Positions 23,014 to 34,393 of a DNA stretch of 64,000 nt are shown here, in pieces. The notes under the pieces are model-generated. The model was not told the DNA's origin. It saw only the letters and a program-made list of their open reading frames with translations, and searched no databases. The position numbers were made by a program, and so were the translations under genes. The first letter of the stretch is position 1, and each line of letters starts with the position of its first letter. Source of the DNA: Dactylonectria macrodidyma (Eukaryota; Ascomycota; Sordariomycetes; Hypocreales; Nectriaceae). The DNA lies in contig JAGMUV010000005.1 in NCBI GenBank assembly GCA_020744425.1, positions 1,302,001 through 1,366,000 of the forward strand. The letters are read 5' to 3'.

Positions 23014-24465
23014 TTTCCTGGCGCCGATCTCAGCGGTCGGTCTGGTGGTTTTCTGGAACGTAGTAGAGGCAGCAGCAATGGATAGCCCAACGCTTGAACG
23101 AAGGGTCCGTCGGAAAGTTGAAGAGAACAGTTTGGCGGCTTTCGGGGGGGCGTGCGAGGGAGGAAGAAGTGTGGATGGGGGGAATTATATATGTATAAAA
23201 AAAAAGAGCCGAGCTGGGAGCCACTTCTTGTCAGGACAAAGTACGTTTTAAGGCAGGTATGCACTATGCACGCACACCCACGCACGGTACACCCACCTGC
23301 CTTGGCTCGATCAACACCAAAAAGTCCACGCCTCAACGACACAAGGCGACGGAATTGGATGGATGGATATGGATCTAGTATGGACCCTCAAACTGTCACG
23401 GTGGGGTATTATCGGAGAGTGTAATAGTGCATGCCGCTTGGGTCGGTAAGGGCTTGTAATTGTAATTCTAGCGCGACGGGACCTGACAAAGATGGATTGC
23501 CACAGGGTGGTATACACAGTGTTAAAAGGGGCGATTGATTACGGCCCAGGCAGTTCAAAGTTCAAGTCGGCGGGTCGGGATTTCTCTCGTCTTCGGGGAG
23601 CGATTTCGGCTTTGCTATCCTGCTCCCTGTTTCGTATTGGGTCTTTGTAGACTGCCGGGTTAGAAAAAAAAACTGGTCCTACGGGGCTCCGGCCGGGTGG
23701 AGGCGACTTGCAATGACGAACAAGCCAGCGGAGACCGACGACAGGCGAACGGAGTTGTGCGCTTTGGCCGTGATTGGACGCACGATTTATAAGCTGATGC
23801 AGACCGCAGCGAAGAAGCCAAGCACCCACCAGCAGCAGTCCTGCCGAGGTGGGCGCGGGACTGGACGCGGAAGTGGACGCGGGGGCCGGAGGTGGGCGTC
23901 GAAGGAGGATTTTGCGGATCGCGGATTGCAGACAAGGTGGAGTTGGTGTTGTTTAGTATTTGGAATTCAAGAATGATGGCATAGGTAGCTCGAGGCTTGT
24001 AAGACATGGGTGGCCTGACTAATCACGCTGCCACCATAGCCTCGAGCAAGCGGATAGGCCAACAGGGTCATCCATCATGCGCCGGACTAGGCTTCATAAC
24101 GACTTTGATTAGTGCATCTGGGCTATGTGAGTCGAATGGTATTTGCATTGTAGGTACGCAGGGGGTGTTGACAAATCTTTAGACAAGGGGTTTATGCCGT
24201 TGTTTAGACAGAGAGGGAGACGGTGACGGTGAGAGGGATGGAGAGGGAGGTATAAGGTGAAGAAGCACGGAGACTGAATCCTCCATACCTTACATCTAGA
24301 CTGACAGCATGTGCATTTTACATAGCTAGCTATATATGTATATATATCTGTGGCCCTGTAACTTTTGGTGCCAGATGAGTCCATTATGCCCAGCTCTATC
24401 GTCACATCTACAAGTCAAGATACTCCAACGAGACTTCTCTGTAGCACTTTAGCACTACAGTATCC
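23014..24465. promoter_or_regulatory. Upstream region of thioredoxin reductase and 3' region of VPS53
   Basis: No gene seen. On the minus strand a TATATAA sits about 170 nt upstream of the TRR1 start (23185-23191), next to a poly(A/T) run. A TGACTAA, which resembles a Yap1-type site, occurs near 24014 but is about 1 kb upstream. The stretch 24320-24350 is TA-rich and close to the VPS53 3' end. Confidence 0.4.
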
Positions 24466-27044
24466 TCACCGCTGTCCCTCATCCGCTCCCACACTCCCGT
24501 CTCTCTTGCCAAACCTCGCCCCCAATGACCCAATGTCGCGCTTGAAGAACTTGCCAAAGTTGCGCAGGTTCTCGTTGATGGTGGCCTTTTCCATGCCACT
24601 CGGCCCTGCAGCCACGCTGCCCTGTGAAATGTCCCGGGCCGCGCTGAGCAGCTTCTCGCCCAGTGATCCAGCGTCGAATCGCGGGCCCCCGGACGATCCC
24701 GTCAGCGAAAGCGCCGCCGTCGTCTGGTTCATCATGGCACTGCCGCTGCCGCTCGCGCCGCCTATGCCGCCCAGGCCGGACGACGTCATCAGCGGGCCCA
24801 GCAGCGCCGAGCTCGCCACCAGCTTGTCGTTGGGCGTGCCGTCGCGATGGATGCCAAACAGCTCTATCAGGTGCGCCTGGTCCATCTTGCGCACGCCCTT
24901 GAGGTCTAGCATCTTCTTGAAGTTGGTGTCAGACCGGTCCGCAATATGGATTAGATATGCCTGCACCAGGCCCTCGGGAGGCGACGGCCGCACTTGGAGC
25001 GTCTTGAGCAGCGGGTCAAGCCGGTTCATGCAGTGTTGAACCCTTCGTACAAAGCTAGACGGAGGCGTGTCCTGCGACGATAAGGATGCGTGGTGTAGCA
25101 ACAGCTTCTCAAACGCCTTGGTGAGCACGTATTTGTCCAGGAGCATCTACAGATCGTTTTGTTAGCTGTCCGGTCGCCCTACTAATAGCCCACCCTCGTA
25201 ATCACACCAGTACACCGTATAAAACGTACCTGCTCGGCTCCAACCTCAGATATGGGTCGGCACTGCACAATGCTGTTGATGTAGCCCGTCGCAAGGTGCT
25301 CCACGAGGTTGTCGCAAAACGCCCTCGCATACTGCTGCTTCGTGATGACTCCCAATATCTCCTCTACCTTAGCATCCACGTGCTTCACAAGCTCGCCCAC
25401 ATACGAGCTCTGGTCCACCACGCTCTCCATTGTGCTCCAGTTTGTGTTCTTCATCTCACGCCACACACCGTCACACTCAACCTCTACCATCCGCACCAGC
25501 GCAAGCACCGACGCGCTTGCCACGCCAAGGAATGCGTCAGACTGAGACGAAAGGTCGACCTTGGGCACCAGCTCATTGTCGATGCGCTTCTTGATGCTCT
25601 CTTCTAGTTGATTTGTGTTGGTATGCCAGAAATCCGCAGTGTTGAGAACCAGCACCACGTTTTGGATAGTCGGACCCTGCGCTCCCCCACTCTGCAGCGT
25701 GTATAGCAGTACCTGCTGTGCGTACTCGTCCAGATACTTGGCCAGCGTCTTTGACAGGTCTAGTAGGCGTTCGCTCGTAGATAACTTCGCACATTGCGAG
25801 AGGGTGAGTTTGTAAAAGTGGAAAAGCTCGATGGCAGACGTAATGACCGCCTGTGGTGAGAATTCTTCGTCTGGCGGGATGAGTGGTTGAGTTCTGTACT
25901 TGGGTATCATGGTCGCAAGCTGCCTGTCCTGCGAATCGACCCAGAGGCTCAGGTATGGCTCGAACGCGACTGAGATTAGTCCATGGAAACTGTGCGTCTT
26001 CTCCTCCACCGAGCTGAGCGTGTCGATGCTCGCCCGCGAAGACGTCGCGAACCGCTTCTCGAGGCTCTGCTCAAAGTCGAGCGTCTCCTGCAGGCAACTA
26101 AGCAGCAGATTGACGTCAATCTTGGGACCTTCCGTCCGCCGCATGCTCCTCTCCAAGATGCCCTTGAAGTCGTCCCTCGTCCCATCGCAGAATGCTGTTG
26201 CCAGCGTCTCGTTGGCTCGCCAGTGCGGCGGGAATATCATCGAGTGCTCGTCATCGTGGGTCTTCATCATCCGCTTGAACCACGCATACCGCCTGCCGAT
26301 ATTGTCCAGGCTGCCTGCCTCATCGTTGCCCCGGAACACTTGTCGGTATTCACGCAGCTCGGTATTGACATACCACGTCATAAGCCGCGCCTTGGCTGAG
26401 TCTCCCAGGGAGTCCATGACGAGACATGCTTCCACAAGTGTGCCCCTACGAAGACCAACTTCGCCTTTGGCAAAAGCCATCTCAAAGTCTTCACAGACCT
26501 GCTCCAGTAGCTCCCGCTGCAGCTCTGAGACGCCCCGACTCAGCGTGGCAATCTGCTCAATGCTTCGGTAGCTGTTGAAGTGCTTCATTAGCTGTAGAAC
26601 GGCTTGAAGAAGCCCCGCGCACTCCCGGTACTGCCGCGTCTTGGCCAAGCCCCTGAGTTGCTCGTAAGCCGTGGTCAGCATCTGGAGCCGCTTGAGTGCC
26701 GTCATGCTGAGCGTGAGGTTCTTCTTGGTCCCATCGAGTCGCTTGATGTCGGCCGTCATCGAGGTGATATTCTGTTCCGTTTCGATGGCACGCGACCGCA
26801 CCGTCTCAATCTTGCGGAAGAGCTGGGCGAGTTCGACTTGCGCCGACTGCATGCGCTCGAGGCTCGAGTCGGGCCCGTAGGCCTGGGCGGTCTCGAGGGC
26901 AGATATACCGGTCGATAGAGCATTCTGATGACTCTGGAGCGTCTTAGACACTCTGCTGATGGACGAGACCGCCGACGGGTGGGAGAAGAGGAGGTTGAGG
27001 TGGTCGATGGGATCATAGTCGGCTGCCGGGCGAGTGTTGGACAT
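24466..27044 (-). CDS. VPS53: GARP complex subunit VPS53
   Basis: Exons 27044-25230 and 25146-24466 encode 831 residues; the 83-nt intron joins VGAEQ to MLLDKYVLTKAFEKLLLHH. Vps53 is a subunit of the Golgi-associated retrograde protein complex, a tethering factor that receives endosome-derived vesicles at the trans-Golgi network. The N-terminal block DPIDHLNLLFSHPSAVSSI followed by long helices (about 20-200, coiled-coil-like, with AQLFRKIETVRSRA) is the Vps53 N-terminal domain. The C-terminal part has VQAYLIHIADRS and the tail region LIELFGIHRDG. The start at 27044 is the first ATG in context; the frame is open a further 26 codons upstream without conserved sequence. Length matches fungal Vps53. 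Confidence 0.88.
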
Positions 27045-27573
27045 GAGCCGCGTCAAGGGAAGCAACAACAGACAATGGGGACTAACCTGCGTCCAGTGCG
27101 GACGTCTCAGCCAAGCTCCCATTCATCGCGATATGATAGCCTGCGAAATTGCAGTTTTTGAAGCTTCAATCGGAGCCGTCGCTGGCTTTGGCTTTGATGC
27201 TCGAAGCTCGTTGCCCCCAGCACGTGTCAACTGTCATGATGCCTTAAATGTGGAGCCTTCTCCAAGTGTCATTTTTAGCACTGGGGAGGCTGAGTGAACC
27301 CCCCTGAACATTTACTATCCGCATGAAGTGGCAAGCTACGAAAGGTGCATTACGAGAATCGCTGATTCGAAGGAAAATGAACATCGGGGTCATTTTATGT
27401 AATTTGCGTCCTGCCTCTGAAAACCTTTTATTTCAGAAGTCGACGATAGATGCTCAGCATTCCCTAGAGACAAACAAAGCTGTTTGATTCAAATGGTGTG
27501 TATTCGCTGACGTTAACAGTTGCCACTAAAATTCATGCCGCTTCGCCTGATGCTTTTCTCTGGCAATATCGGT
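27045..27573. other. Intergenic region between VPS53 and the FN3 protein gene
   Basis: 529 nt between tail-to-head genes on the minus strand. Nothing coding is evident. Confidence 0.4.
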
Positions 27574-30500
27574 CTAGTCTGCTTCCGATGCCCTGTCAAT
27601 GTCCAAGCTCTCCTTCTCCTTAGCTGGTGTATCCTTGCCCTTCTTCTTCATAGAGAATCGCCAGGTGCCCATTCGTCCCTCCTTGGTCTCCTTACTGCGA
27701 GAACGTGTGGCCCCCAAAGAAGGACTGCTCGTCATGCTATCTACGCTGCGACCCAGGTGGGCAACATCCTCACCTAGATCGTCCAAGTCGCCGATGCTGG
27801 AGCGATGTTCTGCAGATAAATTTTTCTCCGAGTAAGTTGCACTACCCGGTCCCTTCTTAAAGAGCCCCGAGTCCTTGCCCAGCCTAGAGGACAAGCTGAA
27901 TTTGCTCGAGCTTCCCTTGCGGAATAGTTTCTTAACAACATTCTCGGGGTCTTTATAGCTTGAGTGAGTCATGTCTGTGGTCGAGTTGGAAGCTGTAGTG
28001 TCGAGATTCAAGGACTCGTGGGACTCCGAGACCGATACCAGAGTGTGAACAGAATGTCCGTCTCTGGAAATCCGAGATTCTAAGGGTGGCTCGTCGAGAC
28101 TGTTGGGGAGCTCAATAGAGGGAGTCATAGCCTCCTTGCCTTTCCGACCCTCCTTAGACTTGTCACGTTGCCGATCTTTCTCTTTACCCTTTGATTTCGC
28201 CTTCTCGGGGCTGGAGTCCTTTTCCCTGTCCTTGCCAAAAATGTGGGCCATGAATGTCGGTGCAGCAGGATTGAGACGTTGGCTTATGGAGGCTCTGTGG
28301 CTTGGAGGACGTGAACCGATGACACCAACTTGACTAGGCGATGTTTGTGGGTCGAACATGTCACTGTCGTCCAAGATTTCGTCTTCGGCAGATGCTAGTG
28401 TCGTTTCCAAGGCTGAAGGAGATCCATGAATGGATGGGCGACGGGATGGGTTTCGGGATTGCCATCGTCCTTCATTTGGAGGGGACCAAAGGCGATTTTG
28501 TGAGAGCATCGAGATTTCTCCTGGAGCTCCCCAAATAGAACCGCTATCGGTTGAGGGCCGCGGGAGATCGGATGATGCGATTGACGCAGGTCGAGAATTA
28601 GCCGGATCTCTCTCAGGGAGCAGGGCACCGGCGGAACTGGTGAACGGGTTCAATCGGCGAGCAGAGAATGATTTGGAGGGTGGCATCACACTTGTACGCG
28701 TCCCTTCCACCGTTGAGTGGCGGTTCATCCACGAAAAACTAAGCCGGCGCTTGTTACCCAAGAACTCGTGCTCGTCCGTTCCGCGGGGAAACGATTGGCT
28801 CTGTCCTGCCTTGAGAGTACCGATAGGTATGCCTCCGTCGTCGGGTATCTTGGGTGCCCGGTTGCGCTGGAAAGTAGACAAAAGACTGGTAAGTCGATGA
28901 CCTGTTGCTGAGGGTGCCACTGGTGATGCGTTAAGTTGAACCGTGTGTATCTCGGCATCAGTATACTGTGGAAACGGCAGGTTTTGCGAGGAGCCTTGCG
29001 GGCTTGAGAAGAGACTGAGCGAGTGGCCTGAAGAGGCTGACGACTGAGGTTCATTATCCCTGGAAGTAATCGCTTCTGGCAAGAATGAGCTTTGTTGTGA
29101 TCCCGGGACGGGTACCTCATAGGCTTCATCAAAGATGCCCGACGGAAGCAGGGTATGCGCAGTTGGACTCATCGGTCCGCCAGCGGCTCTCATCTCGGCT
29201 TCTGTCTGCTGGTCATCAAGACCATCTGCAGCTAGGTCCATGAATGGCCCCGGCGCAAACTGGGAACGAATACCGGAACGAATGAGACCTGACGACGATG
29301 TCGTGAAGGGATTGTCTGGCATCGCGAGTTGAGGCGGTGGAGGGGAGATGTTGATGTTGGAAAGGGAATTGCTGTTGCCACTGTGCCGCCTATTGGGCTG
29401 GGTCGAGGGATCAAACTCTCGGGGAGGTTGAGCTTCTGGCGGATTATAATACACCAGACCAGAATCTTGTTGTATGGTCAGCTGTTCCCCGAGAACCCGA
29501 ATGTGCTGGTCCAGATGGACGCCCTTCTTAGTTTCGGCGACCAATTGGTTGTGCAATTCCTTCCTCCTAGCTTCCCACTCTCGTCGGATTTGTCCATCAT
29601 TTTCCTTCCACTGTTCGTCGTCTCCACCAGGGAGCTGCTCGCGAGCGGCTTTAAGGTCTTGGAGTTGTTTTCCCTTCTCCTTCAACTCCGCCTCCAGCTC
29701 AGCACACTTTTCTTGAAGGTCGTGGTTGATCTCGTCGAGCTTGTCAACGTCACAATCGCGCTTCTGCTCCAACTCCGTCTTCTGCGACTCGAATCCGGCC
29801 CGCTCCTTCTTCATGCGCTCTATATCATTCTCAAGTTTAGCAATGCTGGCTCGGACCTTGGATTTCTTAGTCTCCTTGTCCTTCAGTTGCTGCTCCTTCT
29901 TGCTACGCTCCTTTTCGGCAGCACGCATCTGTTCCATGGTGCTGCGGACAGAAGCTTTGAGTTGCGTCGTTTGCTCTTCCTTTTCCTTGAGAGCCTGTCT
30001 TTTGCGGTCCTTCTCTCTCTTGAGTTCCTCCTCCTGTTGCTGGAATTCGGCCTCATCCTTGCCACATTGTGATAACGTGTCATCGATCTCCTTTCGAATG
30101 CCTTCAAATTTCTTATTCAACTCTTCCAAGGACATTTCCGGGCCATCGGTGCCAGGAGGCTTGATCAGGGGATGCTCCGTGCTCGCCACAGAGGGCGAAT
30201 GTTGTCTTCGATTTATCGTATTTCGGCGTTGGCCAGTAGCAGCTGCTGTAATATCTGATGTAGGCACAGCATTGCCATCGAGTACGGGTGCCGCCTCGAC
30301 GGATGGCACGGAAGGCCTGTGCGAGTCGGAGTCGTCGTTGTCATCGTCGGGCTTGTTGCGAGGGTGATCGTTGTTGGTGAAGCTTGTGGGCAGTCTCGAA
30401 TTACCAAGTTGTGGCTTTCCATCCTTCCCAAAAGTTCGCAATCGGACGACGGGGCTACCCGCCTGGAAGTTGTTGGGGCCAACGGCAACAACACGGATGT

Positions 30501-31205
30501 TGTAGAAGTGGTCCGGTTTCAATCCAGTGACAGTGATGGCAACTTCGTTGCCAGGCGAGTCACCCACTATGACATGCATTGTTAGCGTCGCACTCGGGTA
30601 ATCCGGACTCCTTACTGTCGCAGAAGGCAGTGTTCGGCAACTAACCATGGACACCATTGACTTGTATAGAATATTTTTGCACAGGACGATTGTTAGGTGG
30701 TCGGGACCAGCTAAGAGTGGCCGCATCGGCTCGAATGCCAGCAAGCGAGACGTCGGGCGATTCTGGGACGTCGACTCCGAGGATACCGATCAGGTCGGGG
30801 ACAGGCTTCCATAGCGTCTGCCATGAGCGGTGCAGCAGCCTAACAGAGAGATCGCGGTTAGAGGAACGAAGACAAGGAGAGGACGATCAATTCCGCCCAT
30901 GCGATAATCAAGATATGTGCGAGGGGGGACAATGATCAAACTCACCAGACGACGGCGCCGAGCGTCAAGACCATCTTGAAGTTATGGACGAGCAGGACAT
31001 GTGGCCGGAGGTCGAGCAATGTGTCCAGGCGAGCTGGGGACAAGGGCATGTGCAGCAGCAATCGGCGAGGGTCGAGGAGGACAGTGAGGCCGCAGACGGC
31101 AGTGTAGACGAGGGCCTTCTGGTAGCTGGAGTGCGGGCTATAGACCCACCAGAATCCGAGGACGCTGAGGATGAGAGAGGTCAAGACGGGCAACTCCCAT
31201 GACAT
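27574..31205 (-). CDS. Membrane-anchored fibronectin type III and coiled-coil protein, function unknown
   Basis: Exons 31205-30946, 30839-30646 and 30566-27574 encode 1148 residues. Two or three hydrophobic segments lie within the first ~95 residues (VLTSLILSVLGFWWVY; ALVYTAVCGLTVLL; MVLTLGAVVWLL). A single fibronectin type III domain spans about 112-200, with ATLSWSRPPNNRPVQKYSI and LKPDHFYNIRVVAV. A long charged coiled coil covers about 295-530, built of Lys/Glu heptads. The remaining ~600 residues are Ser/Pro-rich and disordered, with basic patches near the C-terminus. The second intron splits the FN3 domain. It looks like a filamentous-fungal family without an assigned role. Topology suggests an N-terminal membrane anchor with a large cytosolic tail, possibly a scaffold; this is inference. 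Confidence 0.75.
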
Positions 31206-34200
31206 GTTCTCAGCGCGATCCCGGCCTGGTAGAAAATGCTTCAAGAGGGACGGACCCAGGCGTCGTGTCGTGTGGGATGAGAGACTGTTGGCAGAGGGCA
31301 GAAAAAAGCCGTGGAGTAATGACCTTCACAACTGGAGCGCTGTTTCCCCAGTAAATCTCGGTAGTCGATTGGCGGGTGATGGGGGAGGAGGAGCCGGGTT
31401 TCAGTGGCAGGCTAGGCAGCAAGCACTGTGTGAGGCGCTATAACAGTGGTGCAGGCGCACTGAACGGGTCACTGAAGCTACAGGGCCGTGCTATATGTAC
31501 TGTGCACCACTCATTCTGGGGCATGGTTTTTCGTTGCTTATTCGTTCCTCGGAGCGCTGATCGCATCACGCTGGCGCTTTGACAACCACTGGATCGGCCG
31601 ACCAGGACGTGCGCAGCATTGTGTGCGCTGTCAGGTCATTCCCGGCATCCGCAACGCTGCCTGTAGGCAAGATCTGTACCTGCTGCTAAATTCCCAGGCA
31701 ACGTGGGAAATGCCGGGACGGAGCAGATTAAATTCGAGGCTTGCATCTAAAGGGTGCTTTTGCAATGGCTTGAGGCGCACCCGGAATAGTGCGTGGAAGT
31801 GGGAGGTGTCAGCAGCGATGATGCTGTTTGCGGCAACCTCACACCCAAACAAGCAATTGCGTGGGGCTTGCCGCGGCTTTAGAGTTGAGAGCGATGTACA
31901 ACTACGTATTCCTGACGATGGCAACCCCGGACATCGAAGACTTTTTGGGAATAGACGTTTCGTCCAGAAGGATGTGTCCTAAGAGGAAGGGTATACTGCC
32001 TGAGTGCTTGGGTTTTCGCCGTCTTCGCATAATCCCAGAACACAGGTAATTAAAGCCTCGCTTTTCAAGCACGCACCGCCGCGTCTAAAGATAACGGATG
32101 TGACCGAACACACCAAGAATTGGAGCAGTTGGCACACCGTTCGCAGTGAACCACAACAATCACCACGGGCAACACCGCGAACCCAGACAAAGGAAAGACA
32201 TAACTTAGTTTCTCAGAATGATCATGGGCTTGGTCACAAAAATGAAATAGTCGAGCTCCCTGTTGTTCATGCGCATATTCGGTGCACTGACAAGTTGTTG
32301 GATGAACTGTGGTTGTCTCATCACTCAGACGGGATACTTGCATCTAACCCACCTCCTCAGTCCTCACGGTATGTAGTAATTGCCAGGCATGGCGGAAAAA
32401 TGTGCCGCCACATAGTCAACCACCAAAGCAAGTATGCGAGGCATCCTTCTCCCGCCCCGCCAGAGCCGGTCCTTGCCTCACACTAGCGTCCGCTCCGCGT
32501 TTCTCGGCCTTCACCGGACACCTTGCTCATGCCTTGGAATTTGCCGCGATCCTCATCTTTATTATTGGCGACAGACCGAGCCAGCGCCCAAAGCCCAACA
32601 TGGGATTAGATGCCAAAACTTTGGGACTGAGATGTCAATGGCACAACGCCACGACCACGACCACGACCACGACCCAAGAGGGCAAGAGGTCAGGTATGGA
32701 TATGCAGGATTGCATGAGCAACCTCGACAGCAACCGCAACCACCGTCACGGATAACAGAGAAACCCCAAATGGTTAGCAAACAACACATTGACATATCCT
32801 ACCACAGGCAAGGCGATCGCCCGCCTTACTCGATGTCAGGACCGATATAGCCGGCCGCCGCCACCGAAAAGAGAAAGTTCCTGGACCATGACCCAACAAG
32901 GCCAAGGCCATGACATCAATACGCTTCGGCAGCTGACTGGGTTTTCAGGGCTAAGCTAGGTTCCGAAAGAGAGGAGCCGTGAAAGGATGACGGTCAGAAG
33001 CACATGATACACCAAGAGCCGCGGCTAGTTGACGGACACCCTTGTATCGGTACCTCGCCTTAGGGACTAGTGGGCGCCTCGGGGACTTGGACTTCAAGCG
33101 TCCATGCTCTGTGGAAGTTGTCGGCTTTTCTTCTTAGCATCGTTGATGAGAGTAATTTCCATGGCGCAAAGGAGGTTGGCGGCAAACGCGACGCGGAAAG
33201 GACGCAAAGGTATTCCCAGAGCATCGTCTTGCTGATATTGACGGGTATGTACAACAGCAATGGATGCCGGCGGTTAAGAGGCAACGCTCGCCGCATGGGG
33301 CTCCGTGACGACGCGGTTGTGTCACGATGGAAAAAGACGATGGGTCAAAAAGGTCCGACTTCCAAATGGGGACCCTGGTCAGCCAGGACTTAGCAGTGCG
33401 GAGAAGAGAGATGCGATGATGCGACTGATATTCCTTACGTCGTGCATGCTACGTAGTAGTTGCCTAGGTAAGTTAACTGGCTGGCCTGTGAGTTGACGGG
33501 CTTGTCGGGGTCTGTCTGGGTTGCCCACTCGTCAATGTCATGCGGTGTTGAAAGGATCCATGTCAGTCGCCTCTCTTGGTTTTGTCTCAATGTTGGGCCA
33601 GTAGGCGGTACGTACCCCTTGCAAGCCCCAACCCACCATCCCCCAGCCCACTATGTGCCCCAGCCAAGCCCACTGTCCGCTGTCCACCGCCCGCCAAAAC
33701 CGCCTTGTAGGCACATGCAAATAGCTCCATATAGAGCCCAGCCTAACAGGCGCCCCTCGATTCCTCTTACAGCGTACACCGTCAGTCCTGCGCATCATTT
33801 CTTCGTTCTGCTCGGCGACTGGCTGCTTCTCTGTGTCCTCCTTTCTGCCACTTTTTACTTACTCGTTGGCCAGCAGCAAAGAGGAGAAAACAAAACGAAC
33901 GTGCTGTCCTTTTCCCGAGACTGTACTCCGTACTGTAGCATCTATTCTGCGCTGCCGCTTCTCACCCACCTATCAGGCTGTCCGTCAGTGGCAGCTCGCC
34001 TCCCCAAACGTTCCCCAACAATCCATCGCCTCTCGCACTCGCTCTTCTCTGCCACTGGCTTGCTCGTTCCCAACTGCTCGACTAGCCCGCTTACCCCCAG
34101 CCTTCTGCGTCTGCTGATATTTTCTCCCGGCGGCACTTCCTCTCGTTACTTGCCTTACTTGTATTTATTCCGTCTGGGTTGCTTGTCATTGTCGCTGCTG

Positions 34201-34393
34201 TTGCCTTTGTCGTCAGCGCCGTTGTGCTCATTGCCGTTGAGTTGCCTTGACGTCAACCCCCAGGTCGGCTCTCTTTAAGCTTTCCGCCCTACTGCCGTTC
34301 TTCCGCGGTGCCATCGTCCATCAACCTCGTCCGACCACATCACTTTCCTCCTCCTCCTTCACCACCCCTTCGCCAACTCGCGGCTGCACAAAA
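31206..34393. other. Long divergent intergenic region upstream of PAH1
   Basis: 3.2 kb without a supportable gene. A (CCACGA) microsatellite lies at 32649-32674. From about 33600 to 34390 the plus strand is C/T-rich, typical of a long fungal 5' leader. A 261-codon open frame at 33493-34278 is low-complexity and looks non-coding. Open frames at 31488-31982 and 32004-32486 have no recognisable features. Confidence 0.5.

Noticed and set aside
24010..24025. TGACTAA as a Yap1 site controlling thioredoxin reductase
   Set aside because: It lies about 1 kb upstream of TRR1 and close to the VPS53 3' end; a single 7-mer at that distance is weak evidence.
29329..30072. 247-codon Leu-rich frame antisense to the FN3 gene
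   Set aside because: Leu/Phe-rich translation is the mirror of the Lys/Glu-rich coiled coil on the minus strand.
31488..32486. Two 160-codon frames between the FN3 gene and PAH1
   Set aside because: No recognisable features, no supporting splice pattern, and Cys/Arg/Trp-rich composition typical of chance frames.
33493..34278. 261-codon open frame upstream of PAH1
   Set aside because: Composition is low-complexity Ser/Leu/Pro from C/T-rich DNA with no domain, and it overlaps the probable 5' leader of PAH1.
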